The notes: a model not told the origin generated them from the sequence alone. A stretch of DNA of 40,246 nt from Campylobacterota bacterium (GCA_022600175.1 JAHZKW010000129.1:1-40246); one strand, 5' to 3'. Shown: positions 1 to 9,970, numbered from the stretch's first letter. A program made the numbers and translations.

Positions 1-103
1 CACAAGAAATCGCAAGACAGTAATACATATCCAGACACTGCGACACTCTTTGCATCAGTAAACTCATTCTCTACTGTCTTTTCTTTTATGCAAGAAGAAG
101 AGA
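1..103. other. Window edge, no gene assigned
   Basis: Two readings stay open and neither is recognised. On the + strand, frame 1 is open from the window edge to a TGA at 124-126 and would be the 3' end of a gene convergent with the SurA-like gene. On the - strand another frame is open from within the SurA-like 3' end to the edge but has no clear start codon. The other end of this window looks chimeric, so this edge should also be treated with caution. Confidence 0.25.
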
Positions 104-943
104 TTAATAATACCTATCGATTCTGATCACTTTTACATTAGCCTCTGATTTTTTCTTTTCAAAATACTCTATCAAGACTGCTTGCTCTTTCTCTTTCATC
201 ACTCTGCCATAAATTGCTTTTTGAGCCATTGCAAATGAAACATTTTTCACACCACTTTTCTTCTGAACAAAGAACATACCACTATTTTCACCAAGATTAA
301 TGACAGGGGTGAAAGTACCATCTGCAGTTTGTGTTAACAGCATCGCAAGTTGAGGATTGATTTTTTCTAGATCAACCTCTTTGGGTGATACTTTGATATT
401 TGGCATATTGACCATAGGCTGTTTTTTCTGCATCTCTAATGCCTCTTTAGAGGATGAGATATACTCAATGAGTGCAATTTTCGTCGGCATATTAAACTGA
501 TCTTTGTGTAGATTGTAATAGCTCTCTAACTCTTCATTATCTGGCTTTTTAACACGTGACCCTATAATCTTTTTATACAGTTCGTCTCGTTTAAACTTCT
601 CTTCAATATCACTACGAATACCCTCTTCACTATGACCCTCGACAACTAACGCTTTTTTAAACGTTTCATAATCCATGTTATTTTGTTTTGCAATCTCTTT
701 CATCTTCGTATCAACATCATAAGGTGAAGCGATGATCCCTAATTTTTTGATCTCAATCTCTTCTATTTTTCGCTGCACCAGTCGATTCACAGCTTCTGCC
801 ACAGGCACCTTATTTTGCTTTGCATAGTTTTGAATTTCATAAAGTGTAATTGGCTGATTATCAACGGTCATAGAGACACCACCTATCAACCCAGCAAGTA
901 CAATTTCACACACAAGCACAAAACTTATTAAATATTTCATCAT
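104..943 (-). CDS. SurA-like periplasmic chaperone / peptidyl-prolyl isomerase family protein
   Basis: 279 residues. The first ~25 residues form a hydrophobic signal peptide (MMKYLISFVLVCEIVLAG), so the protein should act in the periplasm. Residues ~25-130 have the helical SurA_N style (DNQPITLYEI, then VQRKIEEIEIKKLGI), a chaperone region that binds unfolded outer-membrane proteins. Residues ~135-255 resemble a divergent PpiC parvulin domain, so isomerase activity is uncertain. It is divergent from gltX, and this pairing matches what I recall of the SurA-like Cj1289 next to gltX in Campylobacter jejuni. A TATAAT-like box on the - strand (978-983) lies just upstream of its start. Family call is good; exact function is inferred. 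Confidence 0.75.
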   Translation of the reverse strand: MMKYLISFVLVCEIVLAGLIGGVSMTVDNQPITLYEIQNYAKQNKVPVAEAVNRLVQRKIEEIEIKKLGIIASPYDVDTKMKEIAKQNNMDYETFKKALVVEGHSEEGIRSDIEEKFKRDELYKKIIGSRVKKPDNEELESYYNLHKDQFNMPTKIALIEYISSSKEALEMQKKQPMVNMPNIKVSPKEVDLEKINPQLAMLLTQTADGTFTPVINLGENSGMFFVQKKSGVKNVSFAMAQKAIYGRVMKEKEQAVLIEYFEKKKSEANVKVIRIDRYY

Positions 944-1029
944 GATTTATTATCCTTAATAACAACTGTAATCCTAGATTATAACACATTATGTTAAAAT
1001 CGATAAAAACATAATTTCAGGAAATTTTA
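944..1029. promoter_or_regulatory. Divergent promoter region, SurA-like / gltX
   Basis: An 86-bp gap between divergently transcribed genes. The - strand has TATAAT at 978-983, and the + strand has a TAAAAT -10-like element at 995-1000. A CAGGA ribosome-binding site (about 1017-1021) precedes the gltX ATG at 1030. No clear -35 boxes are visible, which is usual for sigma70 promoters in this phylum. Confidence 0.45.
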
Positions 1030-2433
1030 ATGATCACAACAAGGTTTGCACCCAGCCCTACAGGATACCTCCATATAGGCGGTCTTAGAACAGCACTCTA
1101 TAGTTATCTTTGGGCACGTAAAAATAGTGGGCGGTTTTTACTTCGTATTGAAGATACCGATCTTAAAAGAAACTCTGCAGAAGCTGCAAAAGCAATAGAA
1201 GAAGCATTTAAGTGGGTAGGATTAACCCATGATGATGAAGTCATCTACCAATCCCAGCGTTTTGATCTTTATAAGAAGTATGTTACTAAACTCCTTGATG
1301 AAGGCAAAGCTTACTACTGCTATGCAAGTAAAGAAGAGCTAGATACCATGCGTGAAGCACAACAAGCAAAAAAGGAGCGTCCACGTTATGATGGCAGATA
1401 CCGTGACTTTACAGGTACACCTCCCAAAGGTGTAGATCCAGTAGTACGTATCAAGTCACCAAGCAACACTAAAATCGAATTTGAAGATGGAATCAAAGGG
1501 GTTGTCAGTTTTAATACAGATGATATTTTAGATGATTTCATCATCGCACGAAGTGATGGTACACCAACCTATAACTTTGTAGTCGCTATCGATGATGCAC
1601 TTATGGGTCTTAGTGATGTGATCCGTGGAGATGATCACCTCTCAAATACTCCAAAACAGATCGTTGTTTACGAAGCACTTGGTTTTGATCTGCCAAAGTT
1701 TTATCATGTACCAATGATCCTCAATCCTCAAGGTAAAAAACTCTCTAAACGTGACGGTGCAATGGATGTGATGGAGTATAAAAATATGGGTTATCTCCCA
1801 GAAGCTGTACTGAATTTTTTAATTCGTCTAGGGTGGAGTCATGGAGATCAAGAGATCTTTTCATTTTCAGAGATGTTAGAGCTTTTTGACCCTACAAATA
1901 TCAACAAATCTGCTTCTGCTTACAACCCTGAAAAACTTGAATGGCTTAATGCACACTACATCAAAAACAGTTCATGGGAACGTATCATCGAAGAGTTAAA
2001 GTTTTTTGACCTTGAGATTCACGGACATGATAGAAAAGAGCTTATTGTCGATTCTCTAAGAGAACGTGCAAAAACAATCAAAGAGTTTGCAGATATGGCA
2101 CGTACTATGATCGAGACGCCTCAAAGTTATGATCAAAAAGCTTACAACAAATTTATCAACCAAGAGGCGATTGAAATTCTCAAAAAATATACTGCTTTTA
2201 TTAATGATTATGCAGAAGCCTTGCACTTGCCAAGTGGATTTGAAAAAGCAACAAAACAGTTCATGGAACAAAATTCACTTAAAATGAAACAACTTGCACA
2301 ACCTATCCGTATCGCTATGGTAGGCAGTGCCGTCAGTCCATCTGTTTACGATGTACTCAGTATTGTAGGACGTGCCGATATTGTTATTAGAATTGAAAAA
2401 TTAATTAACTTTTACGAGGAACAAAATGTTTAA
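1030..2433 (+). CDS. gltX: Glutamate--tRNA ligase
   Basis: 467 residues, the normal length for a class I glutamyl-tRNA synthetase, which charges tRNA-Glu in the cytoplasm. The HIGH-type signature is at residues 6-18 ([13 protein letters not shown]) and the KMSKS-type loop at 237-241 (KLSKR). The region after residue 97 has a lone cysteine, so the zinc-binding knuckle of some GltX proteins is missing. Campylobacterota often carry two GltX paralogues, one of which also charges tRNA-Gln for the amidotransferase route. The sequence alone does not say which one this is. The stop overlaps the start of the malic enzyme gene by 8 bp, so the two are probably translationally coupled. Confidence 0.95.
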   Translation: MITTRFAPSPTGYLHIGGLRTALYSYLWARKNSGRFLLRIEDTDLKRNSAEAAKAIEEAFKWVGLTHDDEVIYQSQRFDLYKKYVTKLLDEGKAYYCYASKEELDTMREAQQAKKERPRYDGRYRDFTGTPPKGVDPVVRIKSPSNTKIEFEDGIKGVVSFNTDDILDDFIIARSDGTPTYNFVVAIDDALMGLSDVIRGDDHLSNTPKQIVVYEALGFDLPKFYHVPMILNPQGKKLSKRDGAMDVMEYKNMGYLPEAVLNFLIRLGWSHGDQEIFSFSEMLELFDPTNINKSASAYNPEKLEWLNAHYIKNSSWERIIEELKFFDLEIHGHDRKELIVDSLRERAKTIKEFADMARTMIETPQSYDQKAYNKFINQEAIEILKKYTAFINDYAEALHLPSGFEKATKQFMEQNSLKMKQLAQPIRIAMVGSAVSPSVYDVLSIVGRADIVIRIEKLINFYEEQNV

Positions 2434-3706
2434 AAAAATCAATGAAGATGCATTGAAATATCATGAAGGCGGTAAAATTGCTACGGAGATCACAAAACCT
2501 TGTGATACACAACTTGATCTCTCTTTAGCCTATACTCCAGGGGTTGCTATTCCGTGTAAAGAGATCCAAAGAGATCCCTCTCTTGCATACAAATATACAG
2601 CAAAAGGAAATTTAGTCGCAGTTATCACTGACGGTACTGCAGTACTTGGTCTTGGTGATATTGGAGCCCTTGCAGGTAAACCTGTCATGGAAGGTAAAGC
2701 AGTACTCTTTAAAAAGTTTGCAAACGTAGATGCAGTTGATATCCAAATCAACGAAAAGGATCCAGATAAAATTGTTGATATCTGTGCAGCAATCGCGGAT
2801 ACTTTTGGCGGTATCAATCTTGAAGATATTGCCGCACCAAAATGCTTTGAGATCGAGCAGAAATTACAAGAGCGTGTCAATATTCCTGTCATGCATGATG
2901 ACCAACACGGTACAGCAATCATCACTACAGCAGGCCTTATCAATGTACTCGACATTACAGGTAAAGATATTGAAGAGATCAAAATCGTCGTCATTGGTGC
3001 AGGTGCGGCAGGAATTGCTTGTGCAAAGATGTATCGAAATCTCGGTGCAAAAAATATTGTCATGGTAGATAGTAAAGGAGTTATCAATACAAAGCGTACA
3101 GACCTCACATCACATAAACAAGAGTTTGCCATTGATACCGATGATGAGACACTTGCAGATGCAATGCGTGGTGCAGATATGATGTTAGGGCTTAGTGGTC
3201 CAAAACTTGTCTCTGGAGAGATGGTCAAATCTATGGCAGATAATCCAATCATCTTTGCTTGTTCAAACCCAACACCAGAAATCATGCCTGATGAAGCACA
3301 TGCAGTTAGAGATGACTTAATTATGGGTACAGGACGTAGTGATTTTCCAAATCAGGTCAATAATGTTTTAGGGTTTCCATTTATCTTTAGAGGAGCACTT
3401 GATGTACGTGCCTCTAAAATCACAGAAAACATGAAAATGGCGGCGGCACGTGCATTAGCCAATCTTGCAAAAGAACCAATCCCTTACTATGTCAAAGCCG
3501 CATACAATGATACAACTTTAGAGTATGGGAAAAACCATATCATTCCAAAACCATTCAACAAAGAGATCTGTATCTGGGTTGCCTCCGCTGTGGCACAAGC
3601 TGCCATAGATGATGGCGTTTCAACAATGGATGATTTTGATTTAGAAGCATATAAAACACATATGCGCTCATTAATGTATTTAAACCATGAGTATGATGAG
3701 CATTAA
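2426..3706 (+). CDS. Malic enzyme, short form (oxaloacetate-decarboxylating malate dehydrogenase)
   Basis: 426 residues. It converts malate to pyruvate and CO2 with reduction of NAD(P)+. Visible signatures are [16 protein letters not shown] (32-47), [13 protein letters not shown] (68-80), the lysine-containing [12 protein letters not shown] segment from 85, the metal/substrate motif HDDQHGT (157-163) and the Rossmann loop GAGAAG (191-196). It lacks the C-terminal phosphotransacetylase-like domain of long MaeB proteins, so it is the compact form found in Campylobacter and many Gram-positives. Cofactor preference cannot be read with confidence. The start overlaps gltX and an AGGA-containing site (GAGGAAC) lies just upstream. 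It probably feeds pyruvate for anabolism. Confidence 0.93.
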   Translation: MFKKINEDALKYHEGGKIATEITKPCDTQLDLSLAYTPGVAIPCKEIQRDPSLAYKYTAKGNLVAVITDGTAVLGLGDIGALAGKPVMEGKAVLFKKFANVDAVDIQINEKDPDKIVDICAAIADTFGGINLEDIAAPKCFEIEQKLQERVNIPVMHDDQHGTAIITTAGLINVLDITGKDIEEIKIVVIGAGAAGIACAKMYRNLGAKNIVMVDSKGVINTKRTDLTSHKQEFAIDTDDETLADAMRGADMMLGLSGPKLVSGEMVKSMADNPIIFACSNPTPEIMPDEAHAVRDDLIMGTGRSDFPNQVNNVLGFPFIFRGALDVRASKITENMKMAAARALANLAKEPIPYYVKAAYNDTTLEYGKNHIIPKPFNKEICIWVASAVAQAAIDDGVSTMDDFDLEAYKTHMRSLMYLNHEYDEH

Positions 3707-4184
3707 ACTCTTTTCTACTGGCGGTACTATCGCCAAAAGATATGATGAACTCACTGGTGAACTGGTGATGGATACACAACATATAGAATCAATGCTCAAA
3801 CAGGGTCGATGTAACCGTGAACTGTTATCTATCACATCACTTATGCTCAAAGATTCTCTAGATATGAATAGTCTGGATAGAGAAGAGATTAAAAAAGCTT
3901 GTAATGAAACTAAAGTGCATCAAATTATCATCACCCACGGTACAGATACGATGGTAGAGAGTGCAAAAATGCTCTCTTCTATCACAGACAAGACCATTAT
4001 CTTGACTGGTGCTATGATACCTTATGCTTTTAAATTTTCTGATGCACTATTTAATCTAGCCTCTGCTATCACTGCAGTACAAACACTTCCATATGGTATT
4101 TACATCGCTATGAATGGTAAGATATTTTCTTGGGATAATGTAGATAAAAATAAAAGAGAGGGTATTTTTGAAGAACGTATTTAG
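3687..4184 (+). CDS. Small stand-alone asparaginase-like domain protein
   Basis: 165 residues, about half of a type I/II asparaginase. The N-terminal domain is complete in motif terms: STGGTIAK (10-17) with the nucleophile-equivalent Thr14, THGTDTM (83-89) with Thr86/Asp87, and [10 protein letters not shown] (101-110) with Lys102. The entire C-terminal domain that completes the active site at the dimer interface is absent. There is no frameshift remnant, because the next gene begins inside its 3' end. The start is ambiguous: ATGs at 3687, 3693 and 3696 all lie inside the malic enzyme 3' end. Hydrolysis of asparagine or another amide is possible but unproven; a binding or regulatory role is equally possible. 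Confidence 0.75.
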   Translation: MSMMSIKLFSTGGTIAKRYDELTGELVMDTQHIESMLKQGRCNRELLSITSLMLKDSLDMNSLDREEIKKACNETKVHQIIITHGTDTMVESAKMLSSITDKTIILTGAMIPYAFKFSDALFNLASAITAVQTLPYGIYIAMNGKIFSWDNVDKNKREGIFEERI

Positions 4185-4989
4185 CTTTCTCTTTTTCCTT
4201 TTTTCAACTTCAATTTTTGCACTTGAACATGCACCTCACCAAGGGGGAATTGCGGTTATTGAACTGGGGAAGTTCAGCTATAAACCTAAACTCTTCTACA
4301 AATCCAAAGAGGCAAAGGTGCTTAAAAAAGAGGGAAAATATTTAGGTGTCATTGGTATTGGCGTTGATGAGAAGGTGGGCGAAAGGCATCTTGTTGCAGT
4401 GACACAACATCAAAAAAAGGATTACTATTTTACCATCCAAAAAAAGGTCTATCCAAAAGAGTTTATTACCCTCACAACAAACAAACATGTCACACCTGTT
4501 AAAAAAGATTTGTCACGCCACTATAAAGAGAAGAGAAAAGCTAAAAACCTTATTGCCAGTTTTAACAAATCTTTGGAAACAAATTTAGACTTTGTAGCAC
4601 CTTTGACAGGACGTATCTCTTCACCCTATGGTCAAAAAAGATACTACAATAAAAAACCACGGTCACCACATAAGGGTATTGATATAGCAGCACCAAAAGG
4701 CACACCTATTAGAGCAGCAGAAAGTGGTCATGTGAGTATTTGTGAACCATTCTTTTTTAATGGAAACACCATTTATCTCGATCATGGTGAGGGTGTCATC
4801 ACGATGTACTGTCATATGCAAGATTTTGCTGTTAAAACAGGTGATTTTGTCAATAAGGGAGATCTTATAGGGTATGTTGGTAGTACAGGGAGATCCACAG
4901 GACCTCACTTACACTTTAGCCTTATTCTAAACCAACAATCGGTTGATCCTGCGCTTTTTATTCAAGAGTACTATATAGCTAAGCCGTAA
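4168..4989 (+). CDS. M23-family (LytM-type) peptidoglycan endopeptidase, secreted
   Basis: 273 residues starting at TTG 4168, with a strong GAGAGGG ribosome-binding site at about 4156-4162. Residues 1-18 form a signal peptide ([18 protein letters not shown]), so it acts in the periplasm. The C-terminal LytM domain (~140-265) has the zinc ligands H168 and D172 (PHKGID), H216 (MYCHM) and the GPHLHF motif with H247/H249, so it looks catalytically intact. Such enzymes cut peptide cross-links and shape the cell in Helicobacter and Campylobacter. Residues 20-130 form an N-terminal domain of the kind that often restrains the active site. It overlaps the asparaginase-like gene by 17 bp and, tail to tail, the GGDEF-EAL gene by 11 bp. 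Confidence 0.9.
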   Translation: MKNVFSFLFFLFSTSIFALEHAPHQGGIAVIELGKFSYKPKLFYKSKEAKVLKKEGKYLGVIGIGVDEKVGERHLVAVTQHQKKDYYFTIQKKVYPKEFITLTTNKHVTPVKKDLSRHYKEKRKAKNLIASFNKSLETNLDFVAPLTGRISSPYGQKRYYNKKPRSPHKGIDIAAPKGTPIRAAESGHVSICEPFFFNGNTIYLDHGEGVITMYCHMQDFAVKTGDFVNKGDLIGYVGSTGRSTGPHLHFSLILNQQSVDPALFIQEYYIAKP

Positions 4990-6718
4990 CCAACCTTCGC
5001 TCATTTTTAGCAAGCTGCTCTGCATCAATTGGTTCAGAGAAATAGAAGCCTTGAAACTCTTCAACACCAAGATCATAACAGATATCAAAGATCTCTTTAG
5101 AGTAAACATACTCTCCAATCGTTGTAATATCCAACGCTCTTGTTAATGATACAATAGACTTCACAAGCTCATATGAGTTTTTATCTGTATCAATATTTTT
5201 AATCAAAGAACCATCAATTTTTAAAAAGGATGGTGCAATATCAAAAATACGTTTATAGTTTGAAAACCCTGAGCCAAAGTCATCAATAGCGATCCGTACA
5301 CCCATTGCTTTCATCTCTCTTACAAAAAGTTGTACAGATTCATAACTAGAGAGATCTTCACTCTCTACAATTTCAAAAATAAGTCGTTCACCTACCTGAT
5401 ATTGGTTGATCAATCTTTTTAACATGACAGAAAAACCTTGATTACCAATATCATCAAAAGAGAGGTTAAGTGAAAAATCAACATCATAATCTTTCATTAC
5501 ACTAAAACTCTTCTCAATCATAATCTCTGTGAGTTTTTCATACTGTTTAGTCTGTTTAGCCACTTTGAGAAAGAAAAATGGTGAAACCCGTTCAAGTTGG
5601 CCGTTTTTTTCTCGCTCTAGTCGCATCAACACTTCATACTTTACAACATTTTGTTCTCTATCAACAATAGGTTGAAAAAACGGGACAATTCTATTGTCTA
5701 AAATCGCATGTTTGATTTCACTACGCCAAAACCTCGCATCTTTGAGCTGTTTTGTAGTATCAATAGATCGATTATAAGCAATATAGTTACGTCGTGTACT
5801 TTGTGCATACTTGAGTGCAACTTCTGCCTTTTCAAGTGCATTTTGTTTTTCAAATGAGATCCCGATGGTGATATCGATCTCTACATAATCATCTGCCTCT
5901 TTAATATAAGCAGCAAAATGGCTCAACTCTTCTAAAAGCTGTGGTACCTCTTTTTCATACTCTTCAAGTGCAAGATAATCTTTGGTGGAGCGCAGCACAA
6001 AACTATCTCCGTGAAGACGATAAACTTCATAAGATTTATCCAAACAAAATGCTCTTAAAAAATCAGCAAATTGTTGAATGACACAGTTACCACCCTCCAT
6101 ACCAAAGATTTCATTGATATTATGAAAACGATCCACATCAATTAAAAGTAGAGCAGAGAAAGCATCACCTTCTAAATCATGGATAAGTGAAGTGCGATTT
6201 TTCAGATCTGTCAAATCATCATGATAGAGTCTATACTCTAACTCTTGGGTTTTTTCAAGGATTTTACTCTCTAACCCATTTTTATACTCTTCATTTTCAC
6301 GTCTGAGCACAATCTTCTCTAAAGAACCACTCAACGTATCAATGAACTGTTGCAAATCAATAGGTTTTAGAAGATATCCATCTATACCTAACTTAATAGT
6401 CTCCGTGAAATAGTTGATTTCATTATGTGCTGAAAGAACTAAGATTGAGATATTTTTATCTTCCGCTCTAATCTCTTCTATCATCTCAATACCTGTCATT
6501 TTAGGCATATTGATATCTGTGATAATCACATCAAAAAAATGCTCTTCTGCTTCTTTAAATTTTTGTAGTCCCTCTTCACCATCAACTGCTACGGTAATAT
6601 TTGTAAAAAATCTATTAAATAACTCTAGTGTCGCAACACGTACACTTTCATTATCTTCAACATATAAAAGTTGAAGTGTCTTACCCATCTTTACAAGTTG
6701 TCTTATCTTCTCATCCAT
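4979..6718 (-). CDS. Response regulator with degenerate GGDEF and EAL domains (probable c-di-GMP phosphodiesterase)
   Basis: 579 residues, cytoplasmic, no membrane segment. The REC domain (15-130) has acidic E21/D22, phosphoacceptor D68 in TDINMP, S96 and K118. A coiled linker (~135-165) leads to a GGDEF domain whose signature is HGDSF (236-240), so cyclase activity is unlikely. The EAL domain (~340-570) keeps the catalytic set: E362 of EVL, N418, E449, D479/D480 in DDFGSG, K500, E536 and Q556. The protein therefore most likely hydrolyses c-di-GMP when a partner kinase phosphorylates it. No histidine kinase is adjacent. An 80-bp gap with a TATA-rich stretch precedes the start. Confidence 0.9.
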   Translation of the reverse strand: MDEKIRQLVKMGKTLQLLYVEDNESVRVATLELFNRFFTNITVAVDGEEGLQKFKEAEEHFFDVIITDINMPKMTGIEMIEEIRAEDKNISILVLSAHNEINYFTETIKLGIDGYLLKPIDLQQFIDTLSGSLEKIVLRRENEEYKNGLESKILEKTQELEYRLYHDDLTDLKNRTSLIHDLEGDAFSALLLIDVDRFHNINEIFGMEGGNCVIQQFADFLRAFCLDKSYEVYRLHGDSFVLRSTKDYLALEEYEKEVPQLLEELSHFAAYIKEADDYVEIDITIGISFEKQNALEKAEVALKYAQSTRRNYIAYNRSIDTTKQLKDARFWRSEIKHAILDNRIVPFFQPIVDREQNVVKYEVLMRLEREKNGQLERVSPFFFLKVAKQTKQYEKLTEIMIEKSFSVMKDYDVDFSLNLSFDDIGNQGFSVMLKRLINQYQVGERLIFEIVESEDLSSYESVQLFVREMKAMGVRIAIDDFGSGFSNYKRIFDIAPSFLKIDGSLIKNIDTDKNSYELVKSIVSLTRALDITTIGEYVYSKEIFDICYDLGVEEFQGFYFSEPIDAEQLAKNERRLVTA

Positions 6719-6797
6719 ACTTGACTATACCTTTTACTTATACATTATCTTGTATACATATTAGGCATAGTATCGGCATTTCTAAAAATAATTTAAA

Positions 6798-9545
6798 TTA
6801 GCGTAATAACAACAATGTATTTACCGTAACCGACAAATCTGAGAGGGAAAGATGATCACTTGTTTTAATAAACGCTATCATGTCATCATAACGCTTCTTA
6901 TCAAAGGACTCATGATCAAAATAGTTCTCTATGATCCGCTCTCCCTCTTCTCCCTCACGTTTAAATTGCAATAGTTTCTCAGTCAAATAGACCAATTTAA
7001 ACTCTAATAACTGCTCTAATTGTACTTTGAGGTAATCTTGGATCACATTTTTAGAGGAGATCGTCTCTATCTTATCTATTAAAAGTGCAATCTCAAGCTT
7101 TTGTACTAACGTATAAAAGAGTGTTGCTGCCTCGGTTAAATCAGCCTTGGAGAGTTGCTTGATCTTGATAATAGCAGAAGAGAATCTTAAAAAATCAAGA
7201 TTAGCAAAAAAAGTACTCAATAGTTCATTGTCTTTGACTTGAGTCCTTTTAGAGGTTTGCAAAGTTTCAATAACATCAAAAATACAACTCTTATACTCTA
7301 AAATCGTATCAAACCGAATATCTTCTTTACGTAAACTTTTTAACATCCATTGCACATTATATTCGATCACATCCTCAATCTTTAAGAGCATATAGTATTG
7401 ATCTTTGATGGCAATAGTATAATCATTTCTATAAATCTCATAGCGAATATCATTGGCATTGAAAAGCTGATTAATCACCAAATATGCTTTAATCTTAAGC
7501 ATAAATTTTTCAACACCCAAAGTATCCAAATCTTTGATAAATGTTGCGCCTGCAAAATTAATAATCTTATTGGCAATGATCATCGAAGTAATCTCTTTAC
7601 GCAAAGGATGCGCTTTGATCTCATTTTCATAAATCGCAATCAATGATTTTGGAAAATATTTAAAAAGATAACGCTCAAAAAAGCCCTCTTCTTCAAACAT
7701 CGTACACTCTGATAAAAGATCTTGTAATAAAATCTTTGCATACAGCGTCATGGTAGCAATCACTGGTCGTATCACTCGACCATCACTATCAATAACCTCA
7801 TCAAAGTCACGCTCTTTAGGAATATCAAAATAACTACGTTTAAACGTATCTAAATGTTTTTCTAATACCGTCAAAGATTGTGTAAAGCTCTCTACATGTT
7901 TAACGGAGCGTTTGGTATCAAGAGAGATAGAGAGAGATTGCAGATAATTTGTCCACATGACACTCTCTACCACACTACTACTTAACCCTTGTAAAGTACT
8001 GTCCTTTTCATCACTGCTAAGTATCTCTTTCTCTACCAAAGCGTTGAGCAAAATTTTGAGATTAACTTCATGATCACTCGTATCAACCCCCGCGGAGTTA
8101 TCAATACTATCTAAGTTGATCTTCCCACCTTGCATCGCATACTCCATGCGTGCAGGCATTGTCAGCGCTAAGTTTGCACCCTCACACACTACTTTTGCAT
8201 TGACCTCATCCGCATCAATACGTACAAATTCATTATTTTTATCCCCTAAACTGATATTGGTCTCACTACTTGATTTGACATAAGTACCAATCCCACCAAA
8301 GTAGAGCATATCCACCTCTACTTGTAAAAGTGCTTTTGCCAACTCTTCGCCATTGAGCGTCTCTTTGTCACTCTTGATCAATACCTGAATCTCAGGTGTC
8401 AAAGTCACACTTTTACTTGCTCGCTTAAAAACCCCACCCCCTGTAGAGATTTTAGTCTGATCATACTCTGACCACTTACCGCGTTTCATCGCAAACAATC
8501 TTTGACGCTCACCATAAGCAATCTCTAAATCTGGATTGGGATCGATAAATACCTCATCAGAACTAATCGCTCCTACAAGACGAAAATAGGGACTCTCAAG
8601 CAAACCATTACCAAAAACATCGCCACTCATGGATCCTACACCCACAATTGAGATAGACTCTTTATAAAAATCTATTCCCTCTTCAATAAAAAACCTCTGA
8701 GAAGCTTTAATTGCACCTTTAGCCGTCACACCAAGCTTTTTATGATGATACCCATTACTAGAACCACTCGCAAATGCATCTAAAAGCCAAAACCCTCTAT
8801 TTTTAGAAATAGCATTAGCAGTATCACTCATACTTGAAGTTCCACGATCTGCAGCAACTACAAAATAAGGGTCATCCTGATCATAGCTCACACATAAAGG
8901 ATCTCTCACAATCTCACCAGCAACTTGATTATCAACCACATCAAGTAGTGCATTGATAAAACGGGTATAGTACCCCTCAAAATCTTTTTTATCTACTTGC
9001 CCCTCATTTTTAGTGATGACAAATCCACCTTTTGCCCCTTTAGGAACAATAACAGAGTTTTTCGCCTCTTGTGTTGTCATCAAAGACTTCACTTCCGTTC
9101 TAAAATCCTCCATGCGGTTACTCCATCTTAGCCCTCCTCGACATACAGTAGAGACCCTTAGGTGTGTTCCTTTCATATCATTGGCATAGACAAAAGTTTC
9201 ATAATGCGGCTGTACCCCTTTTAAAATATGTGTTAACCTGCTCACGTCAAACTTCAAAGCAATGGTGTCGCACTTTTTAAAGTAGTTTGTACGAACAATA
9301 CTTTGTAATATTTCATAAATAAGTTTTAACATTCTATCATCATTGATACTCTCAATTTTTTTAAATGCCTCAATAATATTTTGGTTAATTTTTTCAAGGA
9401 CACGATCACGATCTTTCAATGCAGGATCAAATTTTGTCACAAAATAGTCTCTAAACAGTGCAAAAAGTGGGGTATACTTAATGATACAATCTTCTAAAGA
9501 AGTTTTATTAAAATCAGCGATAATCTGCTCTGCATAGTTACCCAC
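6798..9545 (-). CDS. NAD-specific glutamate dehydrogenase, large type: main catalytic part, separated by a frameshift
   Basis: 915 residues from a GTG at 9545 that is probably not a true start. It carries the core of the large NAD-GDH family (glutamate to 2-oxoglutarate): RGGLRWS (136-142), EVKSLMTTQEAKNS (151-164), the catalytic-lysine region KGAKGGF (169-175) and a nucleotide-binding segment GVGSMSGDVFGNG. The family begins further upstream. Those residues are encoded in another frame at 9494-9970, and reading across 9561-9568 with one GA unit removed joins SLR to DLLSRTVGNYAEQ and gives a protein of about 1,060 residues. As sequenced, the gene is split. It lies 38 bp (plus the N-terminal part) downstream of the hydrogenase genes on the same strand. 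Confidence 0.85.
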   Translation of the reverse strand: MGNYAEQIIADFNKTSLEDCIIKYTPLFALFRDYFVTKFDPALKDRDRVLEKINQNIIEAFKKIESINDDRMLKLIYEILQSIVRTNYFKKCDTIALKFDVSRLTHILKGVQPHYETFVYANDMKGTHLRVSTVCRGGLRWSNRMEDFRTEVKSLMTTQEAKNSVIVPKGAKGGFVITKNEGQVDKKDFEGYYTRFINALLDVVDNQVAGEIVRDPLCVSYDQDDPYFVVAADRGTSSMSDTANAISKNRGFWLLDAFASGSSNGYHHKKLGVTAKGAIKASQRFFIEEGIDFYKESISIVGVGSMSGDVFGNGLLESPYFRLVGAISSDEVFIDPNPDLEIAYGERQRLFAMKRGKWSEYDQTKISTGGGVFKRASKSVTLTPEIQVLIKSDKETLNGEELAKALLQVEVDMLYFGGIGTYVKSSSETNISLGDKNNEFVRIDADEVNAKVVCEGANLALTMPARMEYAMQGGKINLDSIDNSAGVDTSDHEVNLKILLNALVEKEILSSDEKDSTLQGLSSSVVESVMWTNYLQSLSISLDTKRSVKHVESFTQSLTVLEKHLDTFKRSYFDIPKERDFDEVIDSDGRVIRPVIATMTLYAKILLQDLLSECTMFEEEGFFERYLFKYFPKSLIAIYENEIKAHPLRKEITSMIIANKIINFAGATFIKDLDTLGVEKFMLKIKAYLVINQLFNANDIRYEIYRNDYTIAIKDQYYMLLKIEDVIEYNVQWMLKSLRKEDIRFDTILEYKSCIFDVIETLQTSKRTQVKDNELLSTFFANLDFLRFSSAIIKIKQLSKADLTEAATLFYTLVQKLEIALLIDKIETISSKNVIQDYLKVQLEQLLEFKLVYLTEKLLQFKREGEEGERIIENYFDHESFDKKRYDDMIAFIKTSDHLSLSDLSVTVNTLLLLR

Positions 9546-9970
9546 TGTGCGTGATAAAAGATCTCTCTTAGACTAAAGTTTTCAAAGTAGACAAGTCCCA
9601 GTAACTTCCCTGATTCTAAGTTTCCATCAATCACATTTAAAAAGAGTGATTTAAAATTCTCTTTGTGTTTGATTAAAAGCTCTTTTTTCTCAATATCAAG
9701 TAGTAATTTCGTCACAAAAAGAATATCTTTTTGAAATTTTGCCTCATAAGTAATCTCACTGATTGTGATAAATCCAAAATCACCTAAAATAGGAATAATA
9801 TCAGAAATAGGAAAACGTACCTTGGAGTAGATCTTAACCTCACATACACTCTTATCACACACCTTGAGTGTCAAATCTCTCACTTTCAACTCTTCAATAA
9901 CCTCATCACTGATAATTAAATCTTTTTCATCAATGAGCTGATCACAGACCAGTTTTATCTTTTTTTCCAT
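9494..9970 (-). CDS. NAD-glutamate dehydrogenase N-terminal part, frameshifted
   Basis: 158 residues, of which roughly the first 135 belong to the family. FPISDIIPILGDFGFITISE (72-91) is the conserved segment that precedes the catalytic part in large NAD-GDHs, and ENFSLRE near residue 130 should continue into the downstream frame. The last ~20 residues (from FYHAQW onward) are out-of-frame read-through to a stop at 9494. A good GGGGAATGG ribosome-binding region precedes ATG 9970. The N-terminus is much shorter than the ~700 residues ahead of the core in the 180-kDa type, so this is a compact variant. Whether the break is real, phase-variable or a sequencing error is unknown. Confidence 0.75.
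   Translation of the reverse strand: MEKKIKLVCDQLIDEKDLIISDEVIEELKVRDLTLKVCDKSVCEVKIYSKVRFPISDIIPILGDFGFITISEITYEAKFQKDILFVTKLLLDIEKKELLIKHKENFKSLFLNVIDGNLESGKLLGLVYFENFSLREIFYHAQWVTMQSRLSLILIKLL
9561..9568 (-). other. Frameshift site in NAD-GDH gene, (GA)3 tract
   Basis: On the - strand the codons read CTA AGA GAG ATC. Removing one GA unit gives CTA AGA GAT CTT TTA TCA, which encodes LRDLLS and runs straight into the TVGNYAEQ frame. The downstream frame has a TAG just upstream (within TTT TAG TCT), so the shift must occur inside this short repeat. Confidence 0.7.

Noticed and set aside
2530-3285. A 251-codon open frame on the - strand inside the malic enzyme gene
   Set aside because: It lies wholly within a gene with strong family motifs, is Ser/Ile/Pro-rich, and shows no domain or ribosome-binding site. 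It is a shadow of the real frame.
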